Of a DNA stretch of 64,000 nucleotides, positions 18,006 to 26,873 are shown piece by piece. The stretch is from Pseudomonas berkeleyensis (GTDB lineage: Bacteria; Pseudomonadota; Gammaproteobacteria; Pseudomonadales; Pseudomonadaceae). The DNA is taken from assembly GCF_014109765.1 (NCBI RefSeq), contig NZ_CP059139.1:744001-808000 (forward strand), written 5' to 3'. Position 1 is the first letter of the stretch, and every line of letters starts with the position of its first letter. A program made the translations under genes and the position numbers. The notes under the pieces were generated by a model. The model did not search any database. It saw only the letters and a program-made list of their open reading frames with translations, and was not told the origin of the DNA.

Positions 18006-19529
18006 TCAGACCCGGTTGTCGTGCATGCGCGTCAGTTGCCGCTCCAGCAGAGCTGGATAAGGATCGAGCAGACGCTCCACGCAGCTGGCACCTTCCGGGC
18101 TGGCGATCGGGCGGATGCGGGCGCGCTGGCGAGCCAGTGCATCCTGGGCAACCCGTTGTTCGACCAGCAGCAAGTTGCGGCTGTGCTGTGACAGGGCCAG
18201 AGCATCCAGGGCGCTGTCGCTGAGCAGCAATTCGGTCTGGCTCAGTTCCTCCAGCCCGCTGCCCAGGGTCAGCCCCAGTTGCAGCTGCAGGGTGATGCCA
18301 CTGTCCGCCACTTCGATCTGCAAGGCATGGCCCAGGGCGCGCATCAGCTCGCCGCAGCAGATGGCGTGGGTCAGGTAGTCCTCACCGCATTCGCGCTCAT
18401 GGAACAGGATCAGGCTGCTGCCGTCCTTGAGCGTGTGCAGTTGCCCCTGATAAAGCGCAGCAGCCTGTTCCATGCACGCTCGGTAGCGTTCCAGCAGATC
18501 CAGCAAGCGTGTGCGCGGCAGGCGTCGCAACTGCTCCTGAGCGCCAAGCTGGATCGCCAGAACGGCGCTGGTCTGCGAAGGCCGTGGCGGCTTGACGGCG
18601 GGGGCTGGGGCTTCAGACTCGTCACGCAGATCGGAGAAGGGGTCATCCGGTTCTATGGAGTCGGGCCATGGTTTGAGCGGCTCTTCGCCGTCATCGCCGA
18701 GATCGCGCTCGTCGAATGCATGCTCCGCAGTGGCCGCTTCATCGTCGCCCAGTTCGGAGAAGGCGTTTTCATCCTGCTCGTGCGGATAGTTTTCCGCATC
18801 ATCGAAGACGGAGTCGTCGGGCTCTGGCTCCGGCTTCTCGGGCACCAGGCGCGATTGCAGCTGGCGCGCCAGATCACCGATCTCGTCGTTGCGCCCCGCA
18901 CCAGGTGCAGGGTCGTCCGGGTCGCGTAGCCATAGGCGCAATTGCAGCAGTGGCGTGGAGATATGCCTGCCGAGACGCATGCTCAGCGATAACGTCAGCG
19001 CCAGCAGAATCAGGCTGAGAATGCCCATGCTCTGCAGGCTGATGGTCATCGGTTGCTGGAATTGGCGCATGTCCAGGCTGATGCGCAGTTGCCCGGCGAT
19101 CACCTCCTGGAAGGTGATCGGCGTGGAGTACAGCCCCTCGGTTTCGCCTAGTACGCTGCGTGTCGGCCGTGCGCCTGCTTCGGCAAGGATGCGGTTGTCG
19201 ACGCTGTAGATGGCGGCATGCGCCACCAGCGGATTCTTCGCCAGGTTATTGAGCAGCACGTTGAGGCTGAGGATGTCGTTGGACACCAGCAGTTCGGTGG
19301 CCGAAGCCGCCGTCTGGGTGATCAGCGCCTGGCCCAGCGCATCGGCCTGCTGCTGCATGGCCTGTTTGAACTGCATGCCCATGACCCAGGCGTAGATGAC
19401 CATGGCCAGCGCCACCAGCAACAGGCTGTGGCTGGCAATACGCAGCACCAGGGGCACCCGCCGCTGACGCAGAGCGTGGAAGATCATGATGAAGAAATTA
19501 TCGGGTTTGACGGGCGCAGGCCGGTTCAC
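18006..19529 (-). CDS. AhpA/YtjB (Smp) family membrane protein
   Basis: 507-residue inner-membrane protein: transmembrane segment about 27-50, a periplasmic region, a second transmembrane segment about 170-190, a HAMP-like stretch (RLGRHISTPLLQLRLWLRD), an acidic disordered linker (about 240-330) and a cytoplasmic C-terminal domain. The N-terminal half matches the Smp/YtjB protein found divergent to serB in enterobacteria. The biochemical role is unknown. The start could also be the ATG at 19487. Confidence 0.75.
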   Translation of the reverse strand: MNRPAPVKPDNFFIMIFHALRQRRVPLVLRIASHSLLLVALAMVIYAWVMGMQFKQAMQQQADALGQALITQTAASATELLVSNDILSLNVLLNNLAKNPLVAHAAIYSVDNRILAEAGARPTRSVLGETEGLYSTPITFQEVIAGQLRISLDMRQFQQPMTISLQSMGILSLILLALTLSLSMRLGRHISTPLLQLRLWLRDPDDPAPGAGRNDEIGDLARQLQSRLVPEKPEPEPDDSVFDDAENYPHEQDENAFSELGDDEAATAEHAFDERDLGDDGEEPLKPWPDSIEPDDPFSDLRDESEAPAPAVKPPRPSQTSAVLAIQLGAQEQLRRLPRTRLLDLLERYRACMEQAAALYQGQLHTLKDGSSLILFHERECGEDYLTHAICCGELMRALGHALQIEVADSGITLQLQLGLTLGSGLEELSQTELLLSDSALDALALSQHSRNLLLVEQRVAQDALARQRARIRPIASPEGASCVERLLDPYPALLERQLTRMHDNRV

Positions 19530-19563
19530 AGAGCACGGCTCTTGTCGACTGAAGTTGCCGCGC

Positions 19564-19592
19564 AGTATAGCGAGCGGTCTGGAGTGGGCAAA
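19564..19592 (-). promoter_or_regulatory. Putative sigma-70 promoter of ahpA
   Basis: On the minus strand, TTTGCC (-35) and TATACT (-10) with a 17-bp spacer, 35 bp upstream of the ahpA start. Confidence 0.5.
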
Positions 19593-19703
19593 GCGCGTGG
19601 CTGCACGGATCGGGGGGAAACTGGGTAGAATGTGCGCCTTTTCGTCGGCCTGTGGCCAATTCGCCGCTTGCCTGCCTCAATCGTTTGCCTTGGAGGGTGC
19701 GTC

Positions 19704-20918
19704 TTGCGCGAAATCGTCCTGATCAATATCACCGGCGAGGATCGCCCCGGACTCACCGCAGCCATCACCGGCGTATTGGCGCAGGGCGGGGTGAATATCC
19801 TCGACATCGGCCAGGCGGTGATCCACGACACCTTGTCGTTCGGCATTCTCATCGAGATTCCAGACAACGGCCGTTCCCAGGCCGTACTCAAGGATCTGCT
19901 GTTCACCGCCTACGAACTCGATCAGCAGGTACGTTTCACCCCTGTGTCCGAAGACGACTATCGCCAGTGGGTCGGTGGCCAGGGCAAGGCCCGCCATATC
20001 GTGACGCTGCTGACGCGCAAGGTCAGTGCCGAGCAGTTGCAGCGAGTCAGCGCGATTACCGCCAAGTACGACCTGAACATCGACCATATCGACCGTCTTT
20101 CCGGGCGCATGCCGCTGGATATGCCGGCCGAGCAGGGCAAGGGCTGCATCGAATTTTCCGTGCGTGGCGAGCCTGCCGATCCCGCGGCCTTGCGTGCCGA
20201 GTTCCTCAGCGTGGCGCAGGAGTTGAACGTCGATATCGCCTTCCAGCGCGATTCGGTGTTCCGCCGCAACCGCCGCCTGGCCGTGTTCGACATGGATTCG
20301 ACGCTGATCGAGGCCGAGGTGATCGATGAGCTGGCCAAGGCGGCTGGGGTCGGCGAGCAGGTGGCGGAAATCACCGAGCGCGCCATGCGTGGCGAGCTGG
20401 ACTTCCGCGCCAGCTTCAAGGAGCGCCTGGGGCTGTTGCAGGGTTTGTCGGAAGACGTGCTGGAGGAGATCGGCGCCTCGCTGCGTTTGACCGAGGGTGC
20501 AGAGGTGCTGTTTGCCGAGCTCAAACGCCTGGGCTACAAGACCGCGATTCTTTCCGGCGGCTTCACCTACTTCGCCAAGCAGTTGCAGGCCAAGCTGGGC
20601 ATCGACTACGTGTTCGCCAACGAGCTGCAGATCGAGAACGGCAAGGTCACCGGTGTTGCGGTCGAGCCCATCGTCGATGCTCAGCGCAAGGCGGACTTGC
20701 TGCGTGAGTTGGCGCAGAAAGAAGGGCTGCAACTGGAGCAGACCATCGCTGTTGGCGATGGCGCCAACGATCTGCCAATGCTGGGCCTGGCCGGCCTTGG
20801 TGTGGCCTTCCGCGCCAAGCCGCTGGTCAAGCAGTCGGCCAAGCAGGCGATATCCACACTGGGCCTGGATGGCATTCTCTATTTGCTGGGCTTCCGTGAT
20901 CGCGAGGGGCAGGACTGA
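19704..20918 (+). CDS. serB: Phosphoserine phosphatase SerB
   Basis: Last step of serine synthesis: hydrolysis of O-phosphoserine, a cytoplasmic HAD-superfamily phosphatase. The 404-residue protein begins with two tandem ACT-type regulatory domains (residues 2-80 and 95-180), the long SerB form of Pseudomonas. The catalytic domain carries DMDST (196-200, nucleophile Asp), LSGGFTYF and VGDGANDLPML. The start is a TTG at 19704, supported by GGAGG at 19694-19698 and by the family N-terminus (REIVLINITGEDRPG). The longer ATG-initiated frame from 19632 adds unrelated residues. It is divergent from ahpA and convergent with fimX. Confidence 0.96.
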   Translation: MREIVLINITGEDRPGLTAAITGVLAQGGVNILDIGQAVIHDTLSFGILIEIPDNGRSQAVLKDLLFTAYELDQQVRFTPVSEDDYRQWVGGQGKARHIVTLLTRKVSAEQLQRVSAITAKYDLNIDHIDRLSGRMPLDMPAEQGKGCIEFSVRGEPADPAALRAEFLSVAQELNVDIAFQRDSVFRRNRRLAVFDMDSTLIEAEVIDELAKAAGVGEQVAEITERAMRGELDFRASFKERLGLLQGLSEDVLEEIGASLRLTEGAEVLFAELKRLGYKTAILSGGFTYFAKQLQAKLGIDYVFANELQIENGKVTGVAVEPIVDAQRKADLLRELAQKEGLQLEQTIAVGDGANDLPMLGLAGLGVAFRAKPLVKQSAKQAISTLGLDGILYLLGFRDREGQD

Positions 20919-20938
20919 ACCTCGGTTTCCCGAAAATG

Positions 20939-20966
20939 AAAAAGCCGCCTGAACAGGCGGCTTTTT
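20939..20966. terminator. Bidirectional terminator between serB and fimX
   Basis: Inverted repeat AAAAAGCCGCCTG with its complement around a short loop and T runs on both strands, between convergent serB and fimX. Confidence 0.85.
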
Positions 20967-20979
20967 ATTGGGTGCGGGT

Positions 20980-23049
20980 TTATTCGTCGCCGGCGGAGAA
21001 GTCGTAGTCCATCGACTGGCTCGGGCCCTGCAGGTAGTAACCCTGGATAAAGTTGACCCCGGCCTGCCACAGCGTCGCCAGTACGCTGGCGCTCTCGACG
21101 AAGGGCACGATGGTCAGCTTGGCCTGGGCATGCAGGCTGCTGAGCAAGGTCTTCAGCGCCTCCTGGTTGTCGGCGTTGCTCAGATCCTGGGAGAAGGAAC
21201 CGTCGATTTTGACGAAGTCCACCTGCAGGTGCTTGAGCGTGTTGAACGGGTTCAGCGCGCAGCCGAACTGGCTCAGGGCGATTTTGCAGTGCAGTTCGGC
21301 AAGGCCCTGGGTCAGGGTCTTGGCCTGCTTCAGGTAGGCGATGGCATCCGGTTCGCTGAACTGGAATACCAGCGAGTCCGACGGCAGGCGAGCGGCCTTG
21401 AGTGCCACGCTGAGCCAGGGCAGCAGGGTCTGATCCTGCAGGCTGGCGCTGGACAGGTGCACGAACAGGCGCGTGTTATGACCTTTGGAGCGGTGGTCGG
21501 CCAGAATCTTGATCGAGTTGAGGATCACCCAGCGGTCGATCTTTTCGCCCAGACCAGCGTCCTTGGCCGCCGCGAGGAACTGGGCGGGCGGTACTTCTTC
21601 ACCCTGTGGGCTGAGCAGGCGCAGCAGCACTTCATAGTGTTCGTGGGCATCGCCGCGCAGGCTGATGATCGGTTGGAACAGCAGGCGGAAGCTGTTGTTT
21701 TCCAATGCCTGTTGCACCATCGCCAGCAGGTTGCCGCGGTTGGCGGCAGCGGCCAGCTCGTCGGCCGGATTGAACAGCTTCAACGCATTGCCATCGGCCA
21801 GCTCGTCGGCGCAGCGGTGGGCGCGGTCGATGACTTCCTGGGCCTTGGCGGTCTTCTCGCTAAGGCCGGCAACGCCTATCGACAGCGTGGTTTGCGCTGT
21901 GCGTCCGCTGACGTCGAACAGGTGGCCTTCGACCTTTTTCAGCAGTGCGGCCAGGTTGGCTTCGCACTGCTCGGGTGTCTGCCCAGGCAGTAGTGCGGCG
22001 AATACATCGTCACCGAAACGGGCCAGTTGGGTCTCGGTCGGGAAGTGCGCGCGCAGCAGGCCACCAAGGTCGGCTAGCAGCAGGTCGACACCGGCCAGAC
22101 CGATCTCGCCCTGCATGCTGGCGTAGCGGTCGACGCGTACATAAGCCAGGGTCGACGGTTGCCCAGTGCTGACTGCACGCTCGGCAGCGCTGTCCATCAG
22201 TTCGAGGAAGTGGTTGCGGTTGAACAGGCCGGTGACCAGATCCTGGCTGCTGATCTCGCGAAGTTTCTCCTCCAGCTCGGCATTGGAGGTTTCCGCGCGG
22301 ATCACCACCTGAATGCAGGGTTCGCCGTCGTAGGTCGCGGGCGAGAAACTCATTTGTGCGGCGAAACTGCTGCCATCGGCACGAATGCCCTGGCAGCTCA
22401 GTTCGGCATTGCCTTCAGCGCTCTGATAGTTCTTCAGAAAGTCCTTGAATGCGCTCTGGTCGGCACTGGCGATCAGGTCGATCATCGGCATGCCTTCGAG
22501 CTCTTCGCCATCTTCGTAGCGGAACAGTTCGAGGTAGGCGCGGTTGGCATAGATATGCATGCCATCGTGGACGTAGGTAATCGCGTCTACCGAGCTTTCC
22601 AGCAGCAGATGACAGCGTTTTTCTGCTTCGCGCAGGGCCACTTCGGCGGCGCGGCGGGCACGGCGTTCCTCGAGGTTGGCCAGTTCGCGCTTGGCCACCA
22701 GCACCAGACGCTCGTCCTCGCCCTGGGGCAAGGCATCCTGAGCGCCAAACAACAGGGCTTCGGTGATGATCTCGGGATCGTTGCCATCGACCAGCTGGAT
22801 GACCGGAATGTCCTTGGCCTGGCGGCGGATGGCGGTAATCGCTTCGCTGGGATCAAGATGCTCGCTGCTCGGCGCGCAGATCAGCAGATCCCAGGTCTGT
22901 TGCAGGGTTTCTGCCAGGTCATCGCTGGAGATCAGGCGATGGACACGCGTGGCATGTCCGGCGTTGCGGAACAGACTGACCAGGCGCTCGGCTTCGTTCT
23001 GCGAATCCTCGAGAATCAGCAGGCGGATGGTTTTTTTTTCGATAGCCAT
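20980..23049 (-). CDS. fimX: FimX, degenerate GGDEF-EAL c-di-GMP receptor for type IV pilus function
   Basis: Cytoplasmic, pole-localised protein that binds c-di-GMP and promotes type IV pilus assembly and twitching motility. Its 689 residues form a receiver-like domain (about 1-125) lacking a clear phosphoacceptor, PAS (about 140-255), GGDEF (about 275-430) and EAL (about 440-685). The catalytic motifs are degenerate in the FimX manner: GDDVF in place of GGDEF and EVLLRL in place of EAL-L-R. So it is expected to be a receptor and not an enzyme. The ATG at 23049 (MAIEKK) is preferred over a TTG 12 bp upstream. Codons 4-7 contain a run of nine A. Confidence 0.93.
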   Translation of the reverse strand: MAIEKKTIRLLILEDSQNEAERLVSLFRNAGHATRVHRLISSDDLAETLQQTWDLLICAPSSEHLDPSEAITAIRRQAKDIPVIQLVDGNDPEIITEALLFGAQDALPQGEDERLVLVAKRELANLEERRARRAAEVALREAEKRCHLLLESSVDAITYVHDGMHIYANRAYLELFRYEDGEELEGMPMIDLIASADQSAFKDFLKNYQSAEGNAELSCQGIRADGSSFAAQMSFSPATYDGEPCIQVVIRAETSNAELEEKLREISSQDLVTGLFNRNHFLELMDSAAERAVSTGQPSTLAYVRVDRYASMQGEIGLAGVDLLLADLGGLLRAHFPTETQLARFGDDVFAALLPGQTPEQCEANLAALLKKVEGHLFDVSGRTAQTTLSIGVAGLSEKTAKAQEVIDRAHRCADELADGNALKLFNPADELAAAANRGNLLAMVQQALENNSFRLLFQPIISLRGDAHEHYEVLLRLLSPQGEEVPPAQFLAAAKDAGLGEKIDRWVILNSIKILADHRSKGHNTRLFVHLSSASLQDQTLLPWLSVALKAARLPSDSLVFQFSEPDAIAYLKQAKTLTQGLAELHCKIALSQFGCALNPFNTLKHLQVDFVKIDGSFSQDLSNADNQEALKTLLSSLHAQAKLTIVPFVESASVLATLWQAGVNFIQGYYLQGPSQSMDYDFSAGDE

Positions 23050-23112
23050 AGGATGGATCAATACCGCGCCGAACGTGCGCGAAAAGGCGACAAATGGTGA
23101 GTTGGCCGCAGC

Positions 23113-24915
23113 CTACAGCGACTTCCAGAGTGAGTCAAAATCTTCCTCCCCAGCAGGCTTTTGGCTTTGCGAGGCTGTGACCGGCTTCCCGGCAGCGCCT
23201 TCTTCATTGCCCACGCGGCGATACTCGAACTGGCTGAAGCTACCGGTGCTGACCTGTTTGCGAGTCAGTACTGCGCGGTGCTCTTCGCCATGGTCGTTGA
23301 TCAGTACCTTGCTGCCTTCCTGGAAAGGCAGGCGCGGCGTGATGAGACTGGCGGGGCGGGAGATGGCGCTGATCTCCGGCAGCAGCAGGGCGCGAAGATA
23401 CTGGCTGTTCTGCTCGGCCTTGCGCAGCAACTGCAGGCCACAAGGGCGGGCATGCGGTGCGATCAGTTCGATACCCATTTGCGTGCCGCCGCCGCGTACC
23501 TGGCGAATCCAGCGCACGATGGCCACGCTCCAGCCCTGGCTGGGGCTGTCCTGTACGCCCAGTAGTTCACCTGCCTGCAACTGGCTGGGGACGTCCTTGG
23601 GCCAGGACAGGCAGTAGCCGCCGGGGCTGTGGTTGACGATCGCCAGTGGATAGGTGGGGTAGGTCTCGCCGCTGGTTTCCGGCGCGGCCTGCTCGCCAGG
23701 CGTCACCTTGGTGTACTGAATTTCCTCGAAGTGGATCTCGTCGGCAGCGCTGCGCTGCGCATCGAAGGCATTCGACCAGATGTCCGGTTCGCCAGTGGAT
23801 GGCTTGAAGACGGCGGCGCCGATCTCGACCGGGTGCTTGAGCACTTCGGCAAAGGAGCGGCGCCCGGAGAGGAAGAAATGCAGCGCGGTCATGCCGATGC
23901 ACAGGGTCAGATTGCCCTGGCCTGCGGTGCGCTGGAAGGTACGCTCGGCGATATCGCCCCAGGCCGCCGCCACGTGTTGCAGCAAGTCGAGGCTGATGCC
24001 ATCGGGAATCATCAGGTGCGACTTGCTGCGCTCTTCTTCGGGGAGCTCGAGGTATTCCTTGATCGAATCGACCAGTGGTTGGGTATCGATACCCAGCAGG
24101 TTGTGCAGCTCACTGCTTTGGTACAGCGATTTATAGCGCGGAGGGCCGTCGACCTGGGGCGCGAGCACGAACAGGCTGTTGGGGTGATCGCCGGCTTGCA
24201 GTTTGACCAGCGTACTCCAGGGCTCCAGAGCCTCTGCCAGGCGGGCAATGCCGTTCTGGCGCATCTGGTTGGTGCGGGCGCAGCCGAGCAGAAGCGCGGT
24301 CACGTAGGTTTGCTCGAGGCTCAGGCCGGGGGTGTGGCGTGCCAGCGGGTCGCGGATGACCTGGCGTTGCAGGCGCTGCTCACAGGCGATCTGGTACAAC
24401 TGGTGCAACTCCAGCCAGAGTCCTTCCGGAACCGGGCAGTACAACTGGCTGGCGCGGATCAGTGGGCTGCACAGGCTGTGGCTGGCGCGCTGCAGGGCAA
24501 CGGCGAGGAGTTGCTCGCGCTCTTTGCCGCTGCGCGTCATGGCGCGCGAGATGATCAGCTTGTAACCGACGGCCAGGTGATTCTGCAGGGCCTGGCACAG
24601 GTTGGCGACCTTGCGCGGGCGTTCATCGAGGACGATGGCCTGGTTGAGGAAGTGGCGCTCCAGGTGCTGGCAGACGAAGCTGACTTCCGGGCGCAGCAGT
24701 TCCAGGAGTTGCAGGCGGTTTTCCGAGGGGGTCAGGAATTGGTTGAGTTCCACCAGGCTCTGGTACAGCTGGCGTGCGGTTTCACCGATGTTCGCTTTGG
24801 GTAGACCGGCGATCCAACGCTTGAGATCGCGGGGGCTGCCGTCGCAGAAGCTGAGGCTTTGCTTGCTCGGTGTGGGAACGCGCAACAACTGCAGGTGGGG
24901 ACTCTGTTTATCCAT
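23113..24915 (-). CDS. PilZ-like domain protein encoded upstream of fimX
   Basis: 600-residue soluble protein. The first about 400 residues are helical and not recognised. The C-terminal part contains the PilZ-type pattern NHSPGG ([D/N]xSxxG), followed by a strand ending VRWIRQVR...MGIELI, typical of PilZ barrels. The preceding RxxxR that normally clasps c-di-GMP is not seen, so nucleotide binding is doubtful. The gene is 63 bp upstream of fimX on the same strand, as PA4958 is beside PA4959, so a joint role in pilus or c-di-GMP control is inferred. ATG 24915 (MDKQSPH) is preferred over a start eight codons upstream. Confidence 0.7.
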   Translation of the reverse strand: MDKQSPHLQLLRVPTPSKQSLSFCDGSPRDLKRWIAGLPKANIGETARQLYQSLVELNQFLTPSENRLQLLELLRPEVSFVCQHLERHFLNQAIVLDERPRKVANLCQALQNHLAVGYKLIISRAMTRSGKEREQLLAVALQRASHSLCSPLIRASQLYCPVPEGLWLELHQLYQIACEQRLQRQVIRDPLARHTPGLSLEQTYVTALLLGCARTNQMRQNGIARLAEALEPWSTLVKLQAGDHPNSLFVLAPQVDGPPRYKSLYQSSELHNLLGIDTQPLVDSIKEYLELPEEERSKSHLMIPDGISLDLLQHVAAAWGDIAERTFQRTAGQGNLTLCIGMTALHFFLSGRRSFAEVLKHPVEIGAAVFKPSTGEPDIWSNAFDAQRSAADEIHFEEIQYTKVTPGEQAAPETSGETYPTYPLAIVNHSPGGYCLSWPKDVPSQLQAGELLGVQDSPSQGWSVAIVRWIRQVRGGGTQMGIELIAPHARPCGLQLLRKAEQNSQYLRALLLPEISAISRPASLITPRLPFQEGSKVLINDHGEEHRAVLTRKQVSTGSFSQFEYRRVGNEEGAAGKPVTASQSQKPAGEEDFDSLWKSL

Positions 24916-24993
24916 CAAACTCGGATACTCCGGCCACACGGACCAGCGGCTCTAGTAATAGTCTTTCGAACTCTAGCAGCATCTTGCCGCGCT

Positions 24994-25019
24994 GGCAGCC
25001 GTTCTATGGAACGGCTGCC
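24994..25019. other. Perfect 11-bp hairpin between psd and the PilZ-like gene
   Basis: GGCAGCCGTTC, a TATG loop and the exact complement. It sits 58 bp beyond the psd stop, with no U-rich tail on either strand, so it may be a processing or stabilising hairpin or a solitary palindromic repeat. Confidence 0.55.
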
Positions 25020-25076
25020 GTGTGAGCGTTCGGTTCTATGACCAGATGGTCGATGTTCGGGTTCAGGCGCCGAGCC

Positions 25077-25937
25077 TCAGGCTCGGGCATTGCCGAGCAA
25101 CTGTCCCATGCGCACGGGGCTGCCGGCGCCCAACTCTTCGGCCCACTGCACCTGTTCCGGGCCGAACAGAACGATGGCGGTTGAGCCCAGTTTGAAACGT
25201 CCCAGCTCGGCACCCTTGGCCAGCTCGATAGGGCCGCGCGACTCGGCGTCGTAACGAGTGCTCTTCAGCTCGCGTTTGGGTGGTGTGACCAGACCGGCCC
25301 ACACGGTTTCCACGCTGGCCACGATCATCGCGCCGACCAGTACCACGGCCATCGGGCCGCGCTCGGTGTCGAACAGGCAGACCACGCGCTCGTTGCGGGC
25401 AAAGAGTTCCGGTACGTTTTCCGCGGTGGTCTGGTTGACCGAGAACAGGCGACCCGGCACGTAGACCATCTCCTTCAGGGTGCCGGCCAGCGGCATATGG
25501 ACGCGGTGGTAGTCCTTGGGGGAAAGGTACACGGTGGCAAACTGGCCACCCATGAAGGGAGCGGCGCGGCTGGTGTCGCCGCCGAGCAGTTCGGTGGCGC
25601 TGAAGCTGTGGCCCTTGGCCTGGAAGATACGGCCATGCTCGATGGCGCCCAGTTGGCTGATCGCACCATCGGCCGGGCTGAGAATTGCACCGGGGGTTTC
25701 ATCCAGCGGGCGGGCGCCGTCTTTCAGTGCGCGGGTGAAGAAGGCGTTGAAGTGCTCGTATGCGCTCAGCTCTTCGACCTGGGCTTCGCTCATGTTGACC
25801 TGGTACTGCTTGGCGAACCAGGCGATCAGGCGATTCTTCAGCCAGCCGATGCGGCATTCGGCCACGCAGCCGATCAGGCGCGAGAGCAGATGGTGAGGCA
25901 GCAGGTACTGGCTGAGGATAAAAAGACGTTGTTTCAT
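25077..25937 (-). CDS. psd: Phosphatidylserine decarboxylase proenzyme
   Basis: Inner-membrane enzyme making phosphatidylethanolamine from phosphatidylserine. It has 286 residues, the standard bacterial length. The self-cleavage motif LGST (in FKLGSTAIVLFG, about residue 253) generates the pyruvoyl cofactor; the catalytic Asp and His regions SPADGAISQ and YHRVHMPLAG are also present. A Shine-Dalgarno AAGGAAA precedes the ATG. It is downstream of rhdA on the same strand, as in P. aeruginosa PA4957-PA4956. Confidence 0.97.
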   Translation of the reverse strand: MKQRLFILSQYLLPHHLLSRLIGCVAECRIGWLKNRLIAWFAKQYQVNMSEAQVEELSAYEHFNAFFTRALKDGARPLDETPGAILSPADGAISQLGAIEHGRIFQAKGHSFSATELLGGDTSRAAPFMGGQFATVYLSPKDYHRVHMPLAGTLKEMVYVPGRLFSVNQTTAENVPELFARNERVVCLFDTERGPMAVVLVGAMIVASVETVWAGLVTPPKRELKSTRYDAESRGPIELAKGAELGRFKLGSTAIVLFGPEQVQWAEELGAGSPVRMGQLLGNARA

Positions 25938-26007
25938 CGTGTTTCCTTGAAAGTTCGGAATCCGGCTGGCATGACCAGGCCGGCGTGCAACGGATTGTCG
26001 ATCAGGC

Positions 26008-26823
26008 TCAACGTTCGATCGGCGTGTCGGGCAGGTTGCCCCACTCGGCCCAGGAGCCGGCGTAAGCCTTCACCCGCGGATAGCCCAAAGACTTGGCCAC
26101 CACATAAGTGAAGCCTGAGCGACGATGGGTCTGGCAGTGGGTGATGATTTCCTTGTCCGGGGTGATGCCCAGATGCTGCAGGACATCGGCGATATCCTTA
26201 CGGATGCGCATGCCGCGCTGCGCATCCATGCCGGCCGTCCATTCGAAATTGATCGCGCCGGGAATATGGCCGCCGCGTGCGGAACTGAGCTTCTCGCCGC
26301 GGTATTCATCTGCGCCGCGGACGTCCCAGATTGCCATGTCGGCATCCCCAAGGCGTGACCGGAGGTAGTCGCGCGTTGCCGTGGGTTCGTCGTGCAGCGT
26401 CAGTGATACCTGTGTGGGGTGTCGCGCTGGTGTGTCCTGGCTCAGCTCGCGTCCTTCGCTGATCCAGGCTTGCAGGCCGCCATTGAGGAAGTGATGGCGA
26501 CTGTGGCCGATCACGTCGAGCAGCCAGATGAACCGTCCGGCCCAGGGGCCGCCTTCATCGTCGTACAGGACGTAGGTCGCGTCAGGGTGATGGCCGATAT
26601 CGGCGAACAGCGCCTCCAACTGAGCGCGCTCGGGCAGCAGGCCGGGTGCGGGCGGCTGGCCCAGTTGCGTGCGCTTGGCATCGACCCACTGAGCGCCGGG
26701 AATATGGCCGGCGGCATAACGTGCGGCGCTACTGAGATCGATCAGGATCAGATCAGCGGCATCCAGGCGTTCGGCCAGTTCGGCGGGCTCGATCACCAGG
26801 GGCAGGTTTGCGAAGGCGGACAT
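26008..26823 (-). CDS. rhdA: Thiosulfate sulfurtransferase (rhodanese) RhdA
   Basis: Transfers sulfane sulfur from thiosulfate to cyanide or other acceptors. The 271-residue protein has two tandem rhodanese domains: an inactive N-terminal one (about 12-125) and a catalytic C-terminal one with Cys230 in THCQTHRRSG, the loop typical of Azotobacter and Pseudomonas RhdA. ATG 26823 has a strong GGGAGG ribosome site; the frame upstream of it is not rhodanese-like. It lies between the HDOD gene and psd in a minus-strand run. Confidence 0.96.
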   Translation of the reverse strand: MSAFANLPLVIEPAELAERLDAADLILIDLSSAARYAAGHIPGAQWVDAKRTQLGQPPAPGLLPERAQLEALFADIGHHPDATYVLYDDEGGPWAGRFIWLLDVIGHSRHHFLNGGLQAWISEGRELSQDTPARHPTQVSLTLHDEPTATRDYLRSRLGDADMAIWDVRGADEYRGEKLSSARGGHIPGAINFEWTAGMDAQRGMRIRKDIADVLQHLGITPDKEIITHCQTHRRSGFTYVVAKSLGYPRVKAYAGSWAEWGNLPDTPIER

Positions 26824-26873
26824 GACGGCCTCCCTATATGAAAAGAGGTCGATTGTAGCGGAATCCGAGTGGT

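Noticed and set aside
20980..23049. FimX as an active diguanylate cyclase or phosphodiesterase
   Set aside because: Both signature motifs are degenerate (GDDVF and EVL), so enzymatic activity is not supported.
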